NCBI GenBank assembly: GCA_037043015.1
Contig: CM073325.1
Span: forward strand, 5,086,501-5,150,500
Length of the DNA stretch: 64,000 nucleotides
Direction of reading: 5' to 3'
DNA from: Bryum argenteum
Taxonomy: Eukaryota; Streptophyta; Bryopsida; Bryales; Bryaceae
Shown: in pieces, positions 35,128 through 48,563 of the stretch
Numbering within the stretch: position 1 is the first letter of the stretch
Layout of the letters: each line of letters opens with the position of its first letter
Position numbers and translations under genes: made by a program
The notes under the pieces: generated by a model
Databases searched by the model: none
The model's input: the letters and a program-made list of their open reading frames with translations, nothing else
What the model was told of the DNA's origin: nothing

Positions 35128-36409
35128 ATGGCCTCTGCTATAGTGACGCATGCGGGTGTAGTGCATCGGAGACGTGAGTTGGGAGCAGTAAGCAGCAGTG
35201 GTCCAACGTCAACGTACATTTATCGTCATCTCTGGAGAATTAGCCACATCCCCAGAAAGCAGTTCGTGCGCCCTATCCGTGCATCCTCCGGTAGGGGTTT
35301 CAATGGAGAAGAAGCAGCTCGTGCTTTCAGCAAGAAAGCTGACCAACTGTTCAATGAGATCAAGCGCAAGTCCGTTGAGTTTCAACGAGAGAACGACTTG
35401 CAGGGAAAGGTATGAATCATATTTGTGTTTCCCGCGTTTCGCCAAAAAATCTGCAGACTTCAGCACTTTACTTTCGTCTTGCTCGCAAGTCCTTTTGCAT
35501 ATCATTCGTTAGTGGGTTAGCATCATTCTGGAGTCTGCATCGCAAGGCTCGGAGTGCTGAAACTGACTAAGCTTTTCTGCATAGGCTCAACGAGCAGTGA
35601 GAAAGACAAGCATAAAAGTTGAAGAGCTATCTTATGACTTGAGAAAGCAGCTGGGAAAGTGGGACCGGCAGTATCGAATCAGTGAGAAGGTGCAGGAAGC
35701 AAGGGAGTATGCAACGGAGCAGGCTCTCAATGTGGACAGGGAGTATGGGTTACGGCAGAAGGCTCGCAATGCAACACAGGATTTTCGTCTCAAGCTTCCC
35801 ACGGTACTTACGTGCTTCTAAATACATCCTTTGCTCTTGAATTGAAGTATGAATTCATCATTCTTGACCCCTATAAATGTGCATGCAAGTATGAATGATT
35901 TCTTATTGACACTTCTAAATTTGCATGCAGTATCGAAAGCAAGTCACTGCCTTTCTGGAGACACCGCTCGGCAAGACTGTTACAGTAAGTCGGTTTTCCA
36001 GTTCCGATCATGTTTCTGTTTGAATTTAGAGTGTGATTCTAACTGTTCTCTTTTGCAGATAATTGTCCTGGTATGGTTCTTTTTATCTGGGTGGGCTTTT
36101 CGGATCTTCTTCTTCTCGCTCTGGTTTCTGCCATTTGCAGGCCCGTGGCTTTTACAATCGATTGCAAAGGCTGCAGTTGTCCAGGTATTGCGATTCCAAA
36201 TGAAATATTTGTACTCTCTCTTCTGGTGTATATATTTGGTATTAATTGCAAGGGTATATATGCAGGGAGCTTGTCCGAATTGTGGGACTCAATACGTCGG
36301 CGGTCGAAGTCAAGTGGTAGTCTGTCAACGGTGTAGGGGTGTGGTTTGGCAACCACGGCAAGAGAAGAGTGATCCTACGATTATTGATATCAATATTGAC
36401 GATAATTAG
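35128..36409 (+). CDS. Predicted chloroplast membrane protein with C-terminal zinc ribbon
   Basis: Five exons (35128-35409, 35585-35803, 35931-35984, 36059-36184, 36266-36409) join in frame to 274 aa; all introns are GT-AG. The first about 55 residues are Ser/Arg-rich without acidic runs, like a transit peptide. A charged, probably helical region follows (ARAFSKKADQLFNEIKRKS; SYDLRKQLGKWDRQYR). Exon 4 encodes two hydrophobic segments separated by a short turn (IIVLVWFFLSGWAFRIFFF and SLWFLPFAGPWLLQSI). The last exon has two CxxC pairs (CPNC and CQRC, 17 residues between them), a zinc-ribbon or rubredoxin-like knuckle, then VVWQP and an acidic tail. I do not recall a gene name; the role is unknown. 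The start is the first ATG after the telo-box. It looks intact. Confidence 0.85.
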
Positions 36410-37338
36410 GCAAGCAGGTCTTGCAGAATCATTGAATGTCTACTAGACGTATACTTCGTTGCGATATTTTACGACATTTCATTTTTTCAAGGTCGGTGTC
36501 CTGCAAACTAGACCTTTTCATATGCAACTTATTTTCAGTGTGATCTCAAATTACAATCAAATTGATTTGCAAATGTTGCTGTTATTAATTGACCCCCGCG
36601 CCTGCAATTTGGTTGTTCAACTTTGTACACTACCCCTCTCTACCTCATAGTACCCGATACTTTCGGATTGAGACCCAAATTGAGCTTTAATTGCCCTACT
36701 TCTGACTGTATCAGCATGTAGTGGTGTTTTTCTCATTACTCTAAGAAATTTGGAAGAAGAACAGATCAAATTGCAAATTGTGGAAAAAACAAGAAGGCAG
36801 GGTTCGTTGCTAAACATTCTACTCTGCCTTACTTGTATTCATCTGTTGCAGAGATCCGAATAGACAATCAAATTCCTGATGCGAAGTAGACATTCCGTTA
36901 ATGGGTACCCCGAGCGGTCCAAAACATTGCAGAGATGTTAACCCCTAAAGTTTTCCCGCTTACGTTCTTTGGAGATGAAAGATCCAAAAGCCACTGCTGT
37001 TACAAGTATTACAAGTACTGCAATTACTGTGCCGTATGTCAATGCACGTACTCAAACGAAGCTTGTGTACAACATGTCATCCGGCAAATTTGAAAATAAA
37101 AACATAGTTTTCGATCTGGTTTAAATAAACTCAAAGTTGCAGGTTGCTTGTACACTCCACAATGGCTGAGATCGTGATCATGAGCTTACGATCTATCCAT
37201 GCCTCAAGAAGATTATAATATTTGCTACGGAAATATCAACTCATCTATCCTACGAACTAATTCCGAACTCATGAATTTCAGTATCCAATAAGAGTTGAAG
37301 TAGTACAGATTGCTTGTTCATAAGTGAACACTGGAGAG
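36410..37338. other. Convergent intergenic region
   Basis: Holds the 3' flanks of the membrane protein gene (+) and TSR1 (-). No further gene or repeat recognised. Confidence 0.4.
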
Positions 37339-40300
37339 TCAATCTGTTATAATCTGCTGTGGCCACTTCGGGTACACTCGTTTGTAAAGATTAATGCACA
37401 CTGCATCTCTTTGCTGCACCACTCCATCGAACACACATTTCATTGAACCTGTACATCCAAAGGCCACAGTTAATGTCCGTAACAACTGGTCCATGATCAA
37501 GTTGTGGTATACAGATAACAGCACCACCTACGATCTTAATAAATGACTTTCAAACCTTGAAGTTCCTACATAACGCTTTCACGAGTATCGGTACATTTTG
37601 ATCCATGCTCGTAAGAAAGGTGTAAAACAAAAGCTACTGAATACATTCGTAACTATTTAGATGATCCAGTACACCATTCGGCATCATCATCCATAATTTC
37701 CCAACATTCTATAGGTCTACCCAACCGACATAAACACGTACCGTGAGTGCCCACAGGCTCTTTGATTCGACCTCTCCTTCCATACTTAGTCCAGAGTTCC
37801 AACGGCTGTAGTACATTGAAATGACGATGAGACGTTAGATACAAAGAATGTGAAAAGATGCTCGGTATAGACAATCGGGAAAAGCACAATATAGACACGC
37901 GCAGTTACGAAAGAAGTGCTTATGTAGAAAAAGAATGAGATCAAAGAGCAACATACGAAGAGCACAATACAAGCTAAAACGTAAGGACGTAGAATTCATC
38001 CCACGAGTATGCATAGGTAAGCAGAGGTACCCTGAACCAGCGCACGTCCTCCGGATTGTGGAACATAAAGCGAACAACAGCTTTTCTTTTCTGTACTCTT
38101 AGTGGATATCTGTTCAGAAGGTGAAACGATTGGTTAAAGAGATACTCATCGAAATAACACGAGAAATACATAGGACAGCTTTTTACGTTACCCATTTGCA
38201 TGATTGATTGCTGAAAAGGTAGACACTACTGAGGTTCAAGCAGATGAACATGTAAGAAAAGGAGCATACCCAGATAAAACTATTTTTTTCAATATGATTC
38301 TGTCGGGGTCCACACTTCGTAAAGAGCCCGTAGCAACCACGCTAGCTCCTTCTGGTTGATCCGTTTCTTTGAAGACTATTAAAGGAAGGGTTGGAAAACT
38401 GATCGGCGCAAAAATTGACGCGATTGAAAAGCGACCTGGATGGAGAAACCTCTCAAACTTATGTTTATCCATATTCAAATCATCGGTTGAGAAAATAGGC
38501 CTGCAGAAACTCCACAATATTAGTCAAGAAGACCCACATTGTTCGATTCATCGTAAACCAGCCAGTTCCGTCATTGGGCTGTCGAATCTGGCACACGAGG
38601 TGTAACAAGAACGAATATTTCTGGAGAGTATTTTCTGTACCTTGTATGATGTCGCCTGAAGCCAGCGTGGAATACCAGCAACTCCTTTGACTTAATTGGA
38701 TCAATATAGCTTTCACTCTTCTTGACACTGTTGCCAAAGACAACACAAAAATCAAAATGATATTTCATATACGAATGCAGAACATGGAATGTTCTATGCT
38801 CCTTCTAGAAAGAAGACATACCAAGTATTGAATGAAGTATATACACGATGCAAACCGGAACACGCACAACGTACAATAGTCAGATGATAAAAAACCAAAA
38901 GAGGAGAATAGAGAGGGCCTAAAGCAATACCTGAAATGTAAAACTGACATCTTGGACTCATGCTGTAAGAGGCCACACACCACCACTGGGTTTGTCTTAT
39001 ACGACTTCAATAAAGGTTCGACTTTGGATGCTGGGACTTGAAGGAGATGCAGCCTCACGAAGCTTCCAGCGGCAAAAGAGCCCTCTTCGGTACCCGACTC
39101 AATTTCCTTTGCTTTTGCGAAGACTGTCTTCTGTGTTCTCGCAAAACTATCAAAAGCAAAGATCTTGGCATACTCCAATGGCAACGATTCCTGCACACCA
39201 GCAAACCCAATTATCAGACCTATTATTCTGCAAATGCAAGAGATAATAATTGGCTGCTCCCTGCCATGAAGTGTTCGACCAGTACTTGTCAAGCACCACA
39301 TGAGGAGTGAGTGCAGTATATGTTTCTATAAAGACCGACACTCGTAAGATATGACAGCAAAAATACCACCAGCACAAGCAGGGTGATGAAGCTTGTTCAC
39401 CTTTGGATCCCACGGTGACGTACGAAGTGATTTCAAGCCCCTGTATTTCGCAAACCGTTGACGAGCAGGTATGTCACTAGGTGTATCCACTTCGTCGGGA
39501 AATTCTGTACACACAAACGGTACATACGTAAACATTTAAACCCTGCAGCATACATGGAAACACAAACTGAGTCGGTAAGAAAAAGGATTAAGAAGTACCT
39601 TCATCTGCAGCATGAGCAGCCTTTAGACGCTCGATTTCTGCTTTCCTTTGATCAGGTGTCAAATCCTCTTCATCCTGAACAAATGAAGCCGAATTTTTCA
39701 AGTAAGATTCCAACATGACAGGGCGAACAAAGCAGTCGACGAGAAAGTTTCTCATTTACACGATGATGACTACAATACACATTCATGCAACTATAAAAGG
39801 CTTAAAAATGGTTCATGTACAGACAAGAAATTATGTCAAAAGTAACATGAATCCAAAGTAACCAACACTAGAAGAATCTATAAACATTAACATCAGATTT
39901 TACTGCATACCATCATCTCGCTTTTTGCGTCATCACCATCCCAAACAGAGGTTGCTCGGTCATCTTCACTAATAACACTGCCTTCTCTATCGTCATCCAT
40001 ATCTTGAGCATCAGCGCCGGCAACTTCCATAGCATCGTCACCATCTTCATCATCATCATCATCGTCATTGTTCTCCTCCTGATCGGAGTCTTCGACAATC
40101 CATGCAGCCTGAATACGAACATAAAGTTCATTTAACAACAGCTCCACAAAATTTGCATTGGAAATGCAATGATACAGAGACATTACGACAAGTATGTGAC
40201 ACAACGGAGAATTGGTTCTTGATCGAAATTGACCTGGTATTCAGAAGTGCCACGAGGTAACACCCGTTTCTTCTTGGCGCTGCGTTTTTCTTTCTTGGCT

Positions 40301-43007
40301 TGTGCAAGCTCCTCTTCGGTTGGCCAAGTCTACGACCCACGAAATGAGCAACAGTAAATGACCGCTAGATTTCGTAAGGTAGTTTACATTACCTGAATGT
40401 GATAATCTAAGAAACAGCATTGAAACCACAGTCGAGCTTCCATTGAAACCACTGCTTCTATTCTGGTGTGCTTCTTAACACAAATACAGTGGTTTAAACT
40501 GCAGTTAAGGTACAGAATACATACCTGCTCTCCAGCAAGATCGTCAGGGATGTTCTCCACAATGAGAGCCTCCTGTAACGCAGGGTTGGCAGCCACAGAA
40601 GTTCCAGTCTGAAAACCAAGCCACATAGAACGCTTAGAAAGTCTATCAATAATTGCCCAGAGACATAGACCTAATTACTTGCTGTCATTAGAAACACGCA
40701 CATAAATCTTAGACAATAATCTTTGAAGGACCCACATCCGTGTAGCAATGGAGGTACACTAGTGGAACATGACCAATATTGAAGCATGGTACAAAAGGTA
40801 TTACTCCTCAATTAGAAAGAGCACGAGGAAAAACACCAAAAGAATGACCAGCCGAATACATTCTAAAGAAGAAGACGGCCATGACTAACCTTTTGGCCTG
40901 AAGATTCATCTTCCACTTGCATGCTCTCCCCACTGGCATGTTGTCTCTTCTGCTGCCTCAAAGGACAGGGGTCTTCAACCAGGTCAATCTGCTTAAGCTG
41001 AAAGTCGCCTACACCAGCTAAGTGGACCTGCACACAGCAAACCAATACTAAGACAGATGAAAAAGGTAGGGAACCTTCCAATCAAGGTGAACAGAGGACA
41101 GGAAGCGCTACGTGACAAATTATAATACATTTTAATCCGCATACCAGCTGATTGACACATATGCCTCGAGAGCGGACATAACCAGACACCCGCAAGACAC
41201 CCGTTCCTGAATTATTATTATCTGCCTCAAACTCGAGCTGCAAAACATATCAGAGAAATTACATCAGTAACCTAAATCCGAAGTAACTAATCAATTTGCA
41301 GGAAGATACACCCTGGACTAATGTAACCTTCAGGCCCAGGAACTAATCAAGTAAACTCAGATACTATTGTAGGTGTGCAAAAGCGTTTTAGGTCAAACAT
41401 ACCTGGTGAGCAACCACATATGGACGTTGGGCACGCCATGCTGGGTTTGATAAGCGCTGCTCTGAAAGATGGCGCAAGACCTGCATCAAATCAAGATTAC
41501 TTACTAAGGAACCTTTCGGAGCAGCCTGGAAATCTAGGGCGGTTTACTCCGAAGCAGGCCAAGTATATCAGCAGACGACACAATGGAAAAGTAAGAAATC
41601 ATAAGTCTATCTTACCTGTTGACACTCCTCGACAGAATCAGCAACATGCATCTTTGTGTCTTCTAGGAACTCAGTCTCCAATGCTGCAAGTGCACCTTTC
41701 TTGACGTCCGATTTTCTTTGCCGCGACATCCGCTAAACCCTGCATATATTCCAAGAGTTACAGCAACACAGAAGATACGTATACTTCAGAAATGTTACAC
41801 AAGAACTCCGGGAAGGTAAAGATCAGCTTACCACCAAAAGCCCAGTAGTCACTGGTAGACCTAACGATCTTAACATTGACAAACATTTCCTCCCCCTTTG
41901 ATCAATGTAACGGCATTCATCTGGCACTACGTGACCAACAAAGGCCACGATATCTGCCACCTGCATTCGGTTCAATTAGAAAATGAGTCAATAAGAAAGC
42001 AAGCACTGCAAACATACAAAGCACTGCAAACATACAAAAACAGTACACACTTATAGAGAAAATACGCGTAGAGGCATGATATCACCTAACCCATGCGGAA
42101 ACCATGCACTCAGTCACATTCTTCTAAGCCATTCGATTCAAAAGACGTACCTTTGCAACTTCAAGACATGCTTGTAGATCGTCCCGTGGAGCAACAATAA
42201 TCTATTAATCACAATACCAGATCGTCAACTTAGCAATTATAATTGCACTCAACACGTCTCTTTTCCAAGTTGCACAATTTCGTCTCAAACTTTTCGAGGC
42301 AGATGTGCACTGTTAGGTGTACAAAATCTGAAACAGTAAATTTCTTGAGAGGTACTCACGGTTAGGCGAAGCTTGAAGCGGGAAACAGAAACCGTAATCG
42401 CCCCGGGTTCCATGTTACTTTCATCGCACGCTGCCAAAATTCGATCCTTCAGAGCTTCAACATTTGCTTTTGCTGAAAGGCCTACAAGTACCTGGCAGAA
42501 CAATATCTCGATTCAGCAAGATTTCTCGGGAGCTATCAGGAGACCTATTTCCAGGATGCGGCTACCGACTGAGGTCGCAAGGAGAGGACTAACCAGGATC
42601 CGAGGGGCACTCGAAGGGCTGCTAGTTGCACGCTTTTCTGCTAACACACCGGCCCTCTTTTGATCACGAATCTGTTCAAATCATGACGAATGAGAAGATA
42701 AACCTCAAAATTCGTCAAATGCCAGGAAATTTTACATACATTCTTGTTGCGTTGGTGTCGAATCTCCCGAGCCGCTTGGCCGGATGGAATCACACGTGCT
42801 TTGACAGCAACCTTGTCACCTGAATTACGAATTGCGAATGAGACGCCTGTTCTAGCGAAAGTCCAGTTTTGCTTTCCCCAATTGACTGATCGGTCAACAA
42901 AAGTTTATGAAATTACACGTACCGGACAATTTGTGTGCGTTGCGGGATGATTTGGACGCGAATCGCGTCTTGTGAGCCTTGTTTTTCTGAGTCCTGCCGC
43001 CCGCCAT
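37339..43007 (-). CDS. TSR1: TSR1, pre-rRNA processing / 40S ribosome maturation factor
   Basis: TSR1 is a GTPase-like but non-hydrolysing factor that holds pre-40S subunits in an immature state. About 21 exons are recognisable. The start [20 protein letters not shown] is at 43,007. [54 protein letters not shown] and [20 protein letters not shown] follow. An acidic loop near 39.9-40.1 kb ([20 protein letters not shown]) comes next. The C-terminal domain includes [75 protein letters not shown] and [16 protein letters not shown]. The order and content match the Arabidopsis protein as I recall it, and the gene looks intact. In exon 7 the acceptor must be the TTTAG just before CGGATGTCGCGG, as a stop precedes it in frame. 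A telo-box about 110 bp upstream fits ribosome-biogenesis promoters. Confidence 0.9.
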
Positions 43008-43113
43008 GATGGCGACCAACAAGGGCGGGAGTGCCAACGTCAATCTGCCTCAACCCTATCTCAATCTGCTTCAATCTACTACGGTAGCTCTCTGAAACTG
43101 AAAACTGAAAACT

Positions 43114-43130
43114 GGGGTTTAGGGTTTAAC
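43114..43130 (-). promoter_or_regulatory. Telo-box upstream of TSR1
   Basis: GGGGTTTAGGGTTTAAC lies 107-123 bases upstream of the TSR1 ATG. In plants this element (AAACCCTAA) is enriched in ribosomal-protein and ribosome-biogenesis promoters, often near TGGGCY sites. A TGGGTC occurs near 43,158. Confidence 0.6.
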
Positions 43131-43226
43131 CCCTAAAGTCGAAAAGAGCCCGAATTGGGTCGTTTGGGGTCTGGTCAGCCCTGCCTCGTCACTATCGAAA
43201 AGAGTCCGAAGGGGATACAATGGACG

Positions 43227-43243
43227 TTGTTATGGGACCTCTA
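43227..43243 (+). repeat. 17-bp word also present inverted at 52,123-52,139
   Basis: TTGTTATGGGACCTCTA here; its exact reverse complement at 52,123-52,139. Each lies upstream of a start codon in the same relative orientation (TSR1, about 220 bp; copy A gene, 21 bp). No target-site duplication flanks the pair. Could be chance or a shared promoter word. Confidence 0.5.
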
Positions 43244-43299
43244 AATAGCATGAGTATGTCACGGCGTAAAGAGCTGGTGGAATTGTGTTACAACTCTGC

Positions 43300-45300
43300 T
43301 AGAAGAGCCGAAGCCTTAACCCTTAAATAAGGTCGCTGAATGCTTCAATAAATTAAATACAGCAAGAAAAATAAAGAAAAAATAAAAGAAGAAGTAAAAG
43401 AAGTTGATTCAAATTTGATTATACTTGTATGATTAATCAGATCCACCTGTAATAGAGAAAATTTGTTGAGTTCATCTGAATTCAAAGCCGAATCTTCTTA
43501 CAATATCAAAGATTTAGCATGGATATTAAAGTTCTACCAACTAATTTGAACATAGAGTCAAATCTACATCCAATATGCAAACCGTAAGTGCGCAATTTGT
43601 TGAAGGACAACATTTTGGATGATAAGCAGCAGCTTTGAAGAGCCATGACTATTTAAGTTTGAGTTTGTTTTGGACAAAATCACCTGGATTTGCTTCCGTA
43701 TCAAGTCTAGTTTGTGTGGTAAAAATTGCAGTCCCATCCAAGAAAGTACAAATCTATGGCATGCATTGTATTAAGGCAGCTTTGGTAGTTAGATTTTCAA
43801 ACCTAGGGTGACCAACTACGGAGATGTTTACCTTAAATAACTCAATAAAACCCTCAAACAAAAAAAGGGCTTGAGAATTTATTCTTTGCGCAAGTAGTGA
43901 CGTTGCAGATGGTGAAAATTGCCTTTAAAATGTCCAAAATTAGGCCCCTTAAACAAGTACTAATGCCATAGTTTTCTCACATCTTGGAAGGAAAATAGGT
44001 TTATTTCACAAAAGTAGATTCAAATTGGTATCTAACCCAACAATTCAAATCAAAATCCAAAGGTGGATGAATGAGAAACTTCTCGTCAAAACCAAGTATT
44101 TATTTCAACGTCTTCAAGATTGTTTATGGGTTTTCAAACATGGGGCAATACAAGCCAAATATGTGAAATCCATTATAGTTTTCCATGGACTTTTTATTAC
44201 ATAAGTATGATCTTGAGACGAAATGTAGTAACTTTGTAGTTGGATCATTTCTGATTTGGCTATCTGATCTGAAACAAATTTTGGATTAGTGATTGAAAAT
44301 AGAGTTATTTATGAGATCTTATTGTTGAAAGTCTTAAATGAGTTAGAAAATTTAGTTCACACTCCCTAAAGTGCATAGAGGTAGAAAATTGTTGTTTTGG
44401 GGTTTCAAGCTCCAAATCACACAAGGAAATTTAGGGGTCAATACAGTAATCTTTTTTTGACGAGCAATTTAGGGGTTAATCTCAGAACTTATTTAGTAAT
44501 TATCAAGCTCAATTTTGTGCAGAGAGCTATTGTTAAGTATGAGATTTTATTTGGTTTAGAGTATGAGACTTCAAAGAAGTTTGAACTTGAGAGTATTTAC
44601 AAACGTGAGAGTACTTGCTTGGAAAGTATGTTGATTGTAGAAATATCCTAGAGATAGAGTTGTGACAAGAAAATCGTCAAAGATATTGCATTTAAAAAAA
44701 TTCTTCAATCAAATTTTGTGAGATTTCAAATATTGTGTATGTTGGAACTTATATGTCAAATGGTGTACAAACATTATTCAATGACCTCCAAATTCTACCT
44801 CAATTCTGTAGAGAACGTGTAGCAGCAATTCAATACGAAGAAATAGATCATAAATTTAATACTTATTGCGGACATTAGCCAATTTGGCATAGGAGGTTGT
44901 ATCTCAAGGAATTATTCATTTGAGAACTTGAATTCTACAACACCGAATCAAATGGAACCATAATAGCAGCTCAAGGTGATAGAACTTGGTGGTAGTAGGT
45001 GCTTTACTTTAATATTGAATACAAATAGTTGTAAATCAATGAGTAAGACAAATGGTAATTTCATATCATATTGGACTTCTACATTGCTCTAGCTTCATAG
45101 TAATACCTCATTTGACTATGTTTGATCACATGTGAATTTAATAGATGAGTTTGATTTCCTTAACCTAGAATTGAATGAGGAAATTGTAAAAATACATTAT
45201 TTACAGCTACATAGAGGAGATATTAATACAAAAGTGCAACTTTGTAATACTCAGGATTTGAACAAATATATGGAATTCAGGATCAGTGAAGGACATCAAA
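43300..45300 (+). repeat. Dispersed AT-rich repeat, copy 2 (probably retroelement-derived)
   Basis: About 43,600-44,700 contains the same phrases as 8,400-9,720 in opposite orientation: GTGCATAGAGGTAGAAAA, TCAAGCTCC, CACAAGGAAATTTAGGGGTC and ATCCAAAGGTGGATGA. No long open frame. Considered a fossil element of undetermined family. Confidence 0.45.
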
Positions 45301-45705
45301 CTCCAGGGACAATCTGACAAACCAGTCACCTGCTTTCAACCCGGTCAACGCCTCAACAATTCAGCTGAAAAGATTTCAGTTGCGGCCAATTAAAGGGTAA
45401 TCGAGACAGCCTGGCTAATTTCATGTATAAAAAGTTAGTAAGGGACTGGAAACATCAATCCTTGCCTTCTCTCCACATTCCTTCTCTAAGTTCCCTGCGT
45501 TTGTCCCTCGGCTGGCTGTCTCGTTCCTTGGCAAGATTTGTTCTCCACAGTCATAGTGACTAGCTTTTATACCTACATTGCTCGATTACCTGCAGTTTGA
45601 CCCCTCACGCACCCATGTACTTCCAGCTTACCCTGAGTCGGGTGAGTGATCAAGTCTACGTACTACACAGGCTTGCAATGACTATGGAGATTTACATGTC
45701 CCCCT

Positions 45706-46500
45706 TACATGTCGCGGTTTGACTTCATATGGGTGACGGAGGAAGTTCGCAGTTTTTTTGCCTTTGCTGCTGCAAGTCTGCTGAATCTCATTGAATGCAT
45801 GACTGCGTCTCCCTCAGCCATCTATATGCAGGCCTTCCACGACGCTCTACAAATGCATGATTTGAACATACTCACTCAATGTGACTATCAGGTGTGGATT
45901 CGGATCAATGACCCTTTTGGATTACAATGGATGGTTTTAGTGGGTCAGATCTACTTATTATACTGTTTGGCTTGAAATGAATGCATTAAATACTGCCGAC
46001 ATTTTGTGTCAGTGATGTTGCAATCGGGTGTTTATTTTTCTGATTTAGACTGCTCTTTGAATTTGGTATTTTGTGTCAATGTATCGACAGAGGCTGTTGT
46101 GCTGATATGCTTGGTGGAGATGCAGTAAGAAGCAGAAGATGCAAGGAACAGAAGCTGACCAAAGTATCGACGCTCTGAATGATGTAACGGCTGTGAGTTG
46201 AGTCAATCTGAGGGTACGTTGGAATATTAGCACAATGATCTCCTCCAGTGTGGACATGCAAGTATTAAGGGACACTGATATGCTGGAAAGTTTGTTAATT
46301 GACGATAATGTTTGACTTCATATGGATGCCTGGGATGTTTCGCAGTTTTCTTGCCTTCGCTGCTGCAAGTCTGCTGGATTCTCATTGAAAGCATGACTGG
46401 CCACTGAGAGAGATTGCGTCTCTCTCAGCCATCCATATGCTTTCATAGGCTTTCCACGACGCTTTAAAAATTCATGACTTGAACATACTCGCTGATGCCT
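45706..46500. repeat. Diverged direct duplication of about 170 bp
   Basis: 45,715-45,880 and 46,313-46,495 share TGACTTCATATGG, GCAGTTTT.TTGCCTT, GCTGCTGCAAGTCTGCTG, CTCAGCCATC.ATATGC and CTTCCACGACGCT. The later copy has small insertions. No gene recognised in either. Confidence 0.7.
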
Positions 46501-46983
46501 GACTCAGTCTCGAGACACTACCGACACCACTATCGTCAATGCAGAACTCTATCTCACCCGGGGTGTCTTTCTGTGGTTCTCATTAGCTTCACGTTTGGAT
46601 GTAAATCTTGCAGTGCTAGAGAGGGTGGTCAGAGACTTGACATACATTGGCTGCAGATTTGCATGCGGGACCGACTCCTGAATGTGTACCGACGTGTCAT
46701 AGATCATGAGATCATAAGTTTGACAATATTTGCACAAAGTCGTATGCTTTTTCACATTCTTCCAGTGTTTCTTGCTCGGAACTTTCTTCCTATACAGATA
46801 CCTAGAGAGAACCACAGTTACATCGAGCAGTGTGCTCACAACAACCGAGCTGATTCCTGAAACCAGCGATCCTGGGACTGTCCAGAACAGACCCTGCAGA
46901 CCCTGTCATGTTGAACAGACCCTGTCATGAACAGATCAGTACGTAAGTAACGTAACGTCATGTACTAGGTAACGCAAAAGAAG

Positions 46984-47010
46984 CCACTGGTTATGAAAAA
47001 TAACCAGTGG
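46984..47010 (-). other. Hairpin of Helitron-like 3' terminus
   Basis: CCACTGGTTAT-GAAAA-ATAACCAGTGG forms an 11-bp perfect stem with a 5-nt loop, 15 nt before CTAG on the minus strand. Confidence 0.8.
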
Positions 47011-47109
47011 GGCATCCTTCCGAGCCGTCGGATCTGTACATTTTCAGTCAATCATAAGTTGTGGACACAAGCTGCACATATAGACCATAACTAAGCATGA
47101 TCGTGGGTC

Positions 47110-48010
47110 CTTAAAAAGAGCACACTACGAAGACACTTACGTCCCAATGGTACTCTCGCACCCACGTGTAAGCAATTTCGTCTTCGTCGTCTTTCCAACT
47201 GGGTAGCAAAGAAACGAAAATCGGTGAGCCGATCATGTACAACAATGGAGTGCCATGAGCTGTTCACAGGTGATGATAAGCTTCGAAGGCAAGACCAAGA
47301 AATATCTTACCTCTTCTGGTTTCGGCACCATGTACCCGATAAATTTCTCGGGTTTCGAACCATCTGCATTAAACGTTGAGAAGGACTTCACAATTGCCTA
47401 CAGTGAGGGAAAACGAACACGAATAAGTGTCCGACAATGCTTAGGCAAATCAACTTAAGTATTATAACTGTGCGTGTCCCTTACAATAACAGCTCTCAGC
47501 TTTGCAAAGTATCAACGCAACAAAATGTAGCAAGTTGAAAGTGAATACCCGTGATTCAATCTCAAGGCGTGCTTCCATATCTAATTCGGTTAAACCAGGG
47601 GCGTCCGTCAGTGGATCTGCGTCGAACACCATGTGCACAAACTGGTCGCCCATCCTGTTGCCCATATTTAACGAATTAGTTTCATAACGTGCACATGCAG
47701 TGCTCTGAAGAATCTAAAGTACAGTTGAGTAGTCGCACTGGTCAGAGATTGCATAAATAAAGGTCACGAAGGAAGATACTAAGAGAATTAAGAAGATGAC
47801 TCTCATCTTATCTTCCGGCACACGGAAACACGAAAGAGTGGAGGGACGTAATGTACCTGTCGAAATCAGGAAGTAACGGCCAAACTTCGACTGGATGAAG
47901 TTCGGGCTTGGTGAGATGTACAGGCCGCACTTTTGCTGCCCTAAAGGACTCCTCAATCGCTTCAATCTGTTGATCCCTGCGACATAGCAAAAGCAAGAAC
48001 ATCCTCAGCA
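47110..48010 (-). pseudogene. PAF1 (ELF7/VIP2) gene segment, internal exons only
   Basis: PAF1 is a core subunit of the RNA polymerase II PAF1 complex. Four internal exons remain: QQIEAIEESFRAAKVRPVHL...VWPLLPDFDR (about 47,868-47,982), MGDQFVHMVFDADPL...LEIESR (about 47,550-47,667), AIVKSFSTFNADGSKPEKFI...VPKPEE (about 47,312-47,400) and WKDDEDEIAYTWVREYHWD (about 47,132-47,190). The order matches Arabidopsis ELF7. The N-terminal and C-terminal parts of the protein are absent on either side. The last two exons are out of phase at the obvious splice sites. The segment stops 145 bases before the Helitron-like hairpin. I call it a captured, non-functional fragment. Confidence 0.7.
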
Positions 48011-48176
48011 AACCCAATTAGAAGAGCGAAAAGCACCACCAGCATAGAAATTGAGGCAGGCCGCAAACCGAGGCTCGGCTGCATCATTTGAACTACTCAA
48101 GAATTGCATCCTTAGCCTATTCGCTCCAGTCTGAAATATACGAAAGATGCTCTACCAGGAAAATTAGAAAGCCATA

Positions 48177-48563
48177 CCTATCATTAGCTGTCTCATTAGC
48201 TGTGCCTCTGCCAACGGGTAGCTGATTGCAAAGCCCCCGCCGCCGTAAGCCATGCTGTGACTGAAGTGATCATTTTGTCTGTGACTCTCTGAGTTGCTCC
48301 CGATGTACCACATCTCCGACGGGTCGTACTTGCCCAACACCCGCACCAGATTCTCCGTGTTGAACAGAGTATCATCGTCTCCAATCACGAACCACCGCAC
48401 GTTCGGCAGCCCCAACCGAAACGTCTCGCACACGATCCGCGACAACCGAATTCCCGACGGATGCCCCAGCGGGTGAGTGTACGAAAATGTGCTCGTGTCC
48501 TCCGACACGTGCACGGGCGGCACATTCTCGCCGTCAAACATGTGGATAATGAAGACAGGAATG
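48177..48563 (-). pseudogene. GT31 / DUF604 (fringe-like) glycosyltransferase segment
   Basis: One open segment reads VPPVHVSEDTSTFSYTHPLG, IRLSRIVCETFRLGLPNV, RWFVIGDDDTLFNTENLVRV, MWYIGSNSESHRQNDHFSHS and MAYGGGGFAISYPLAEAQ. The GDDDT segment is the family's DxD metal- and nucleotide-sugar-binding motif, and YGGGGFAISYPLA is its usual companion. The transmembrane anchor and the C-terminal third normally present in these Golgi enzymes are missing. Upstream it joins directly to the last exon of the METTL21-like gene, which reads it in another frame; downstream it ends at a usable donor (GATAG|GTATGG). Best explained as a captured internal piece. Confidence 0.75.
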
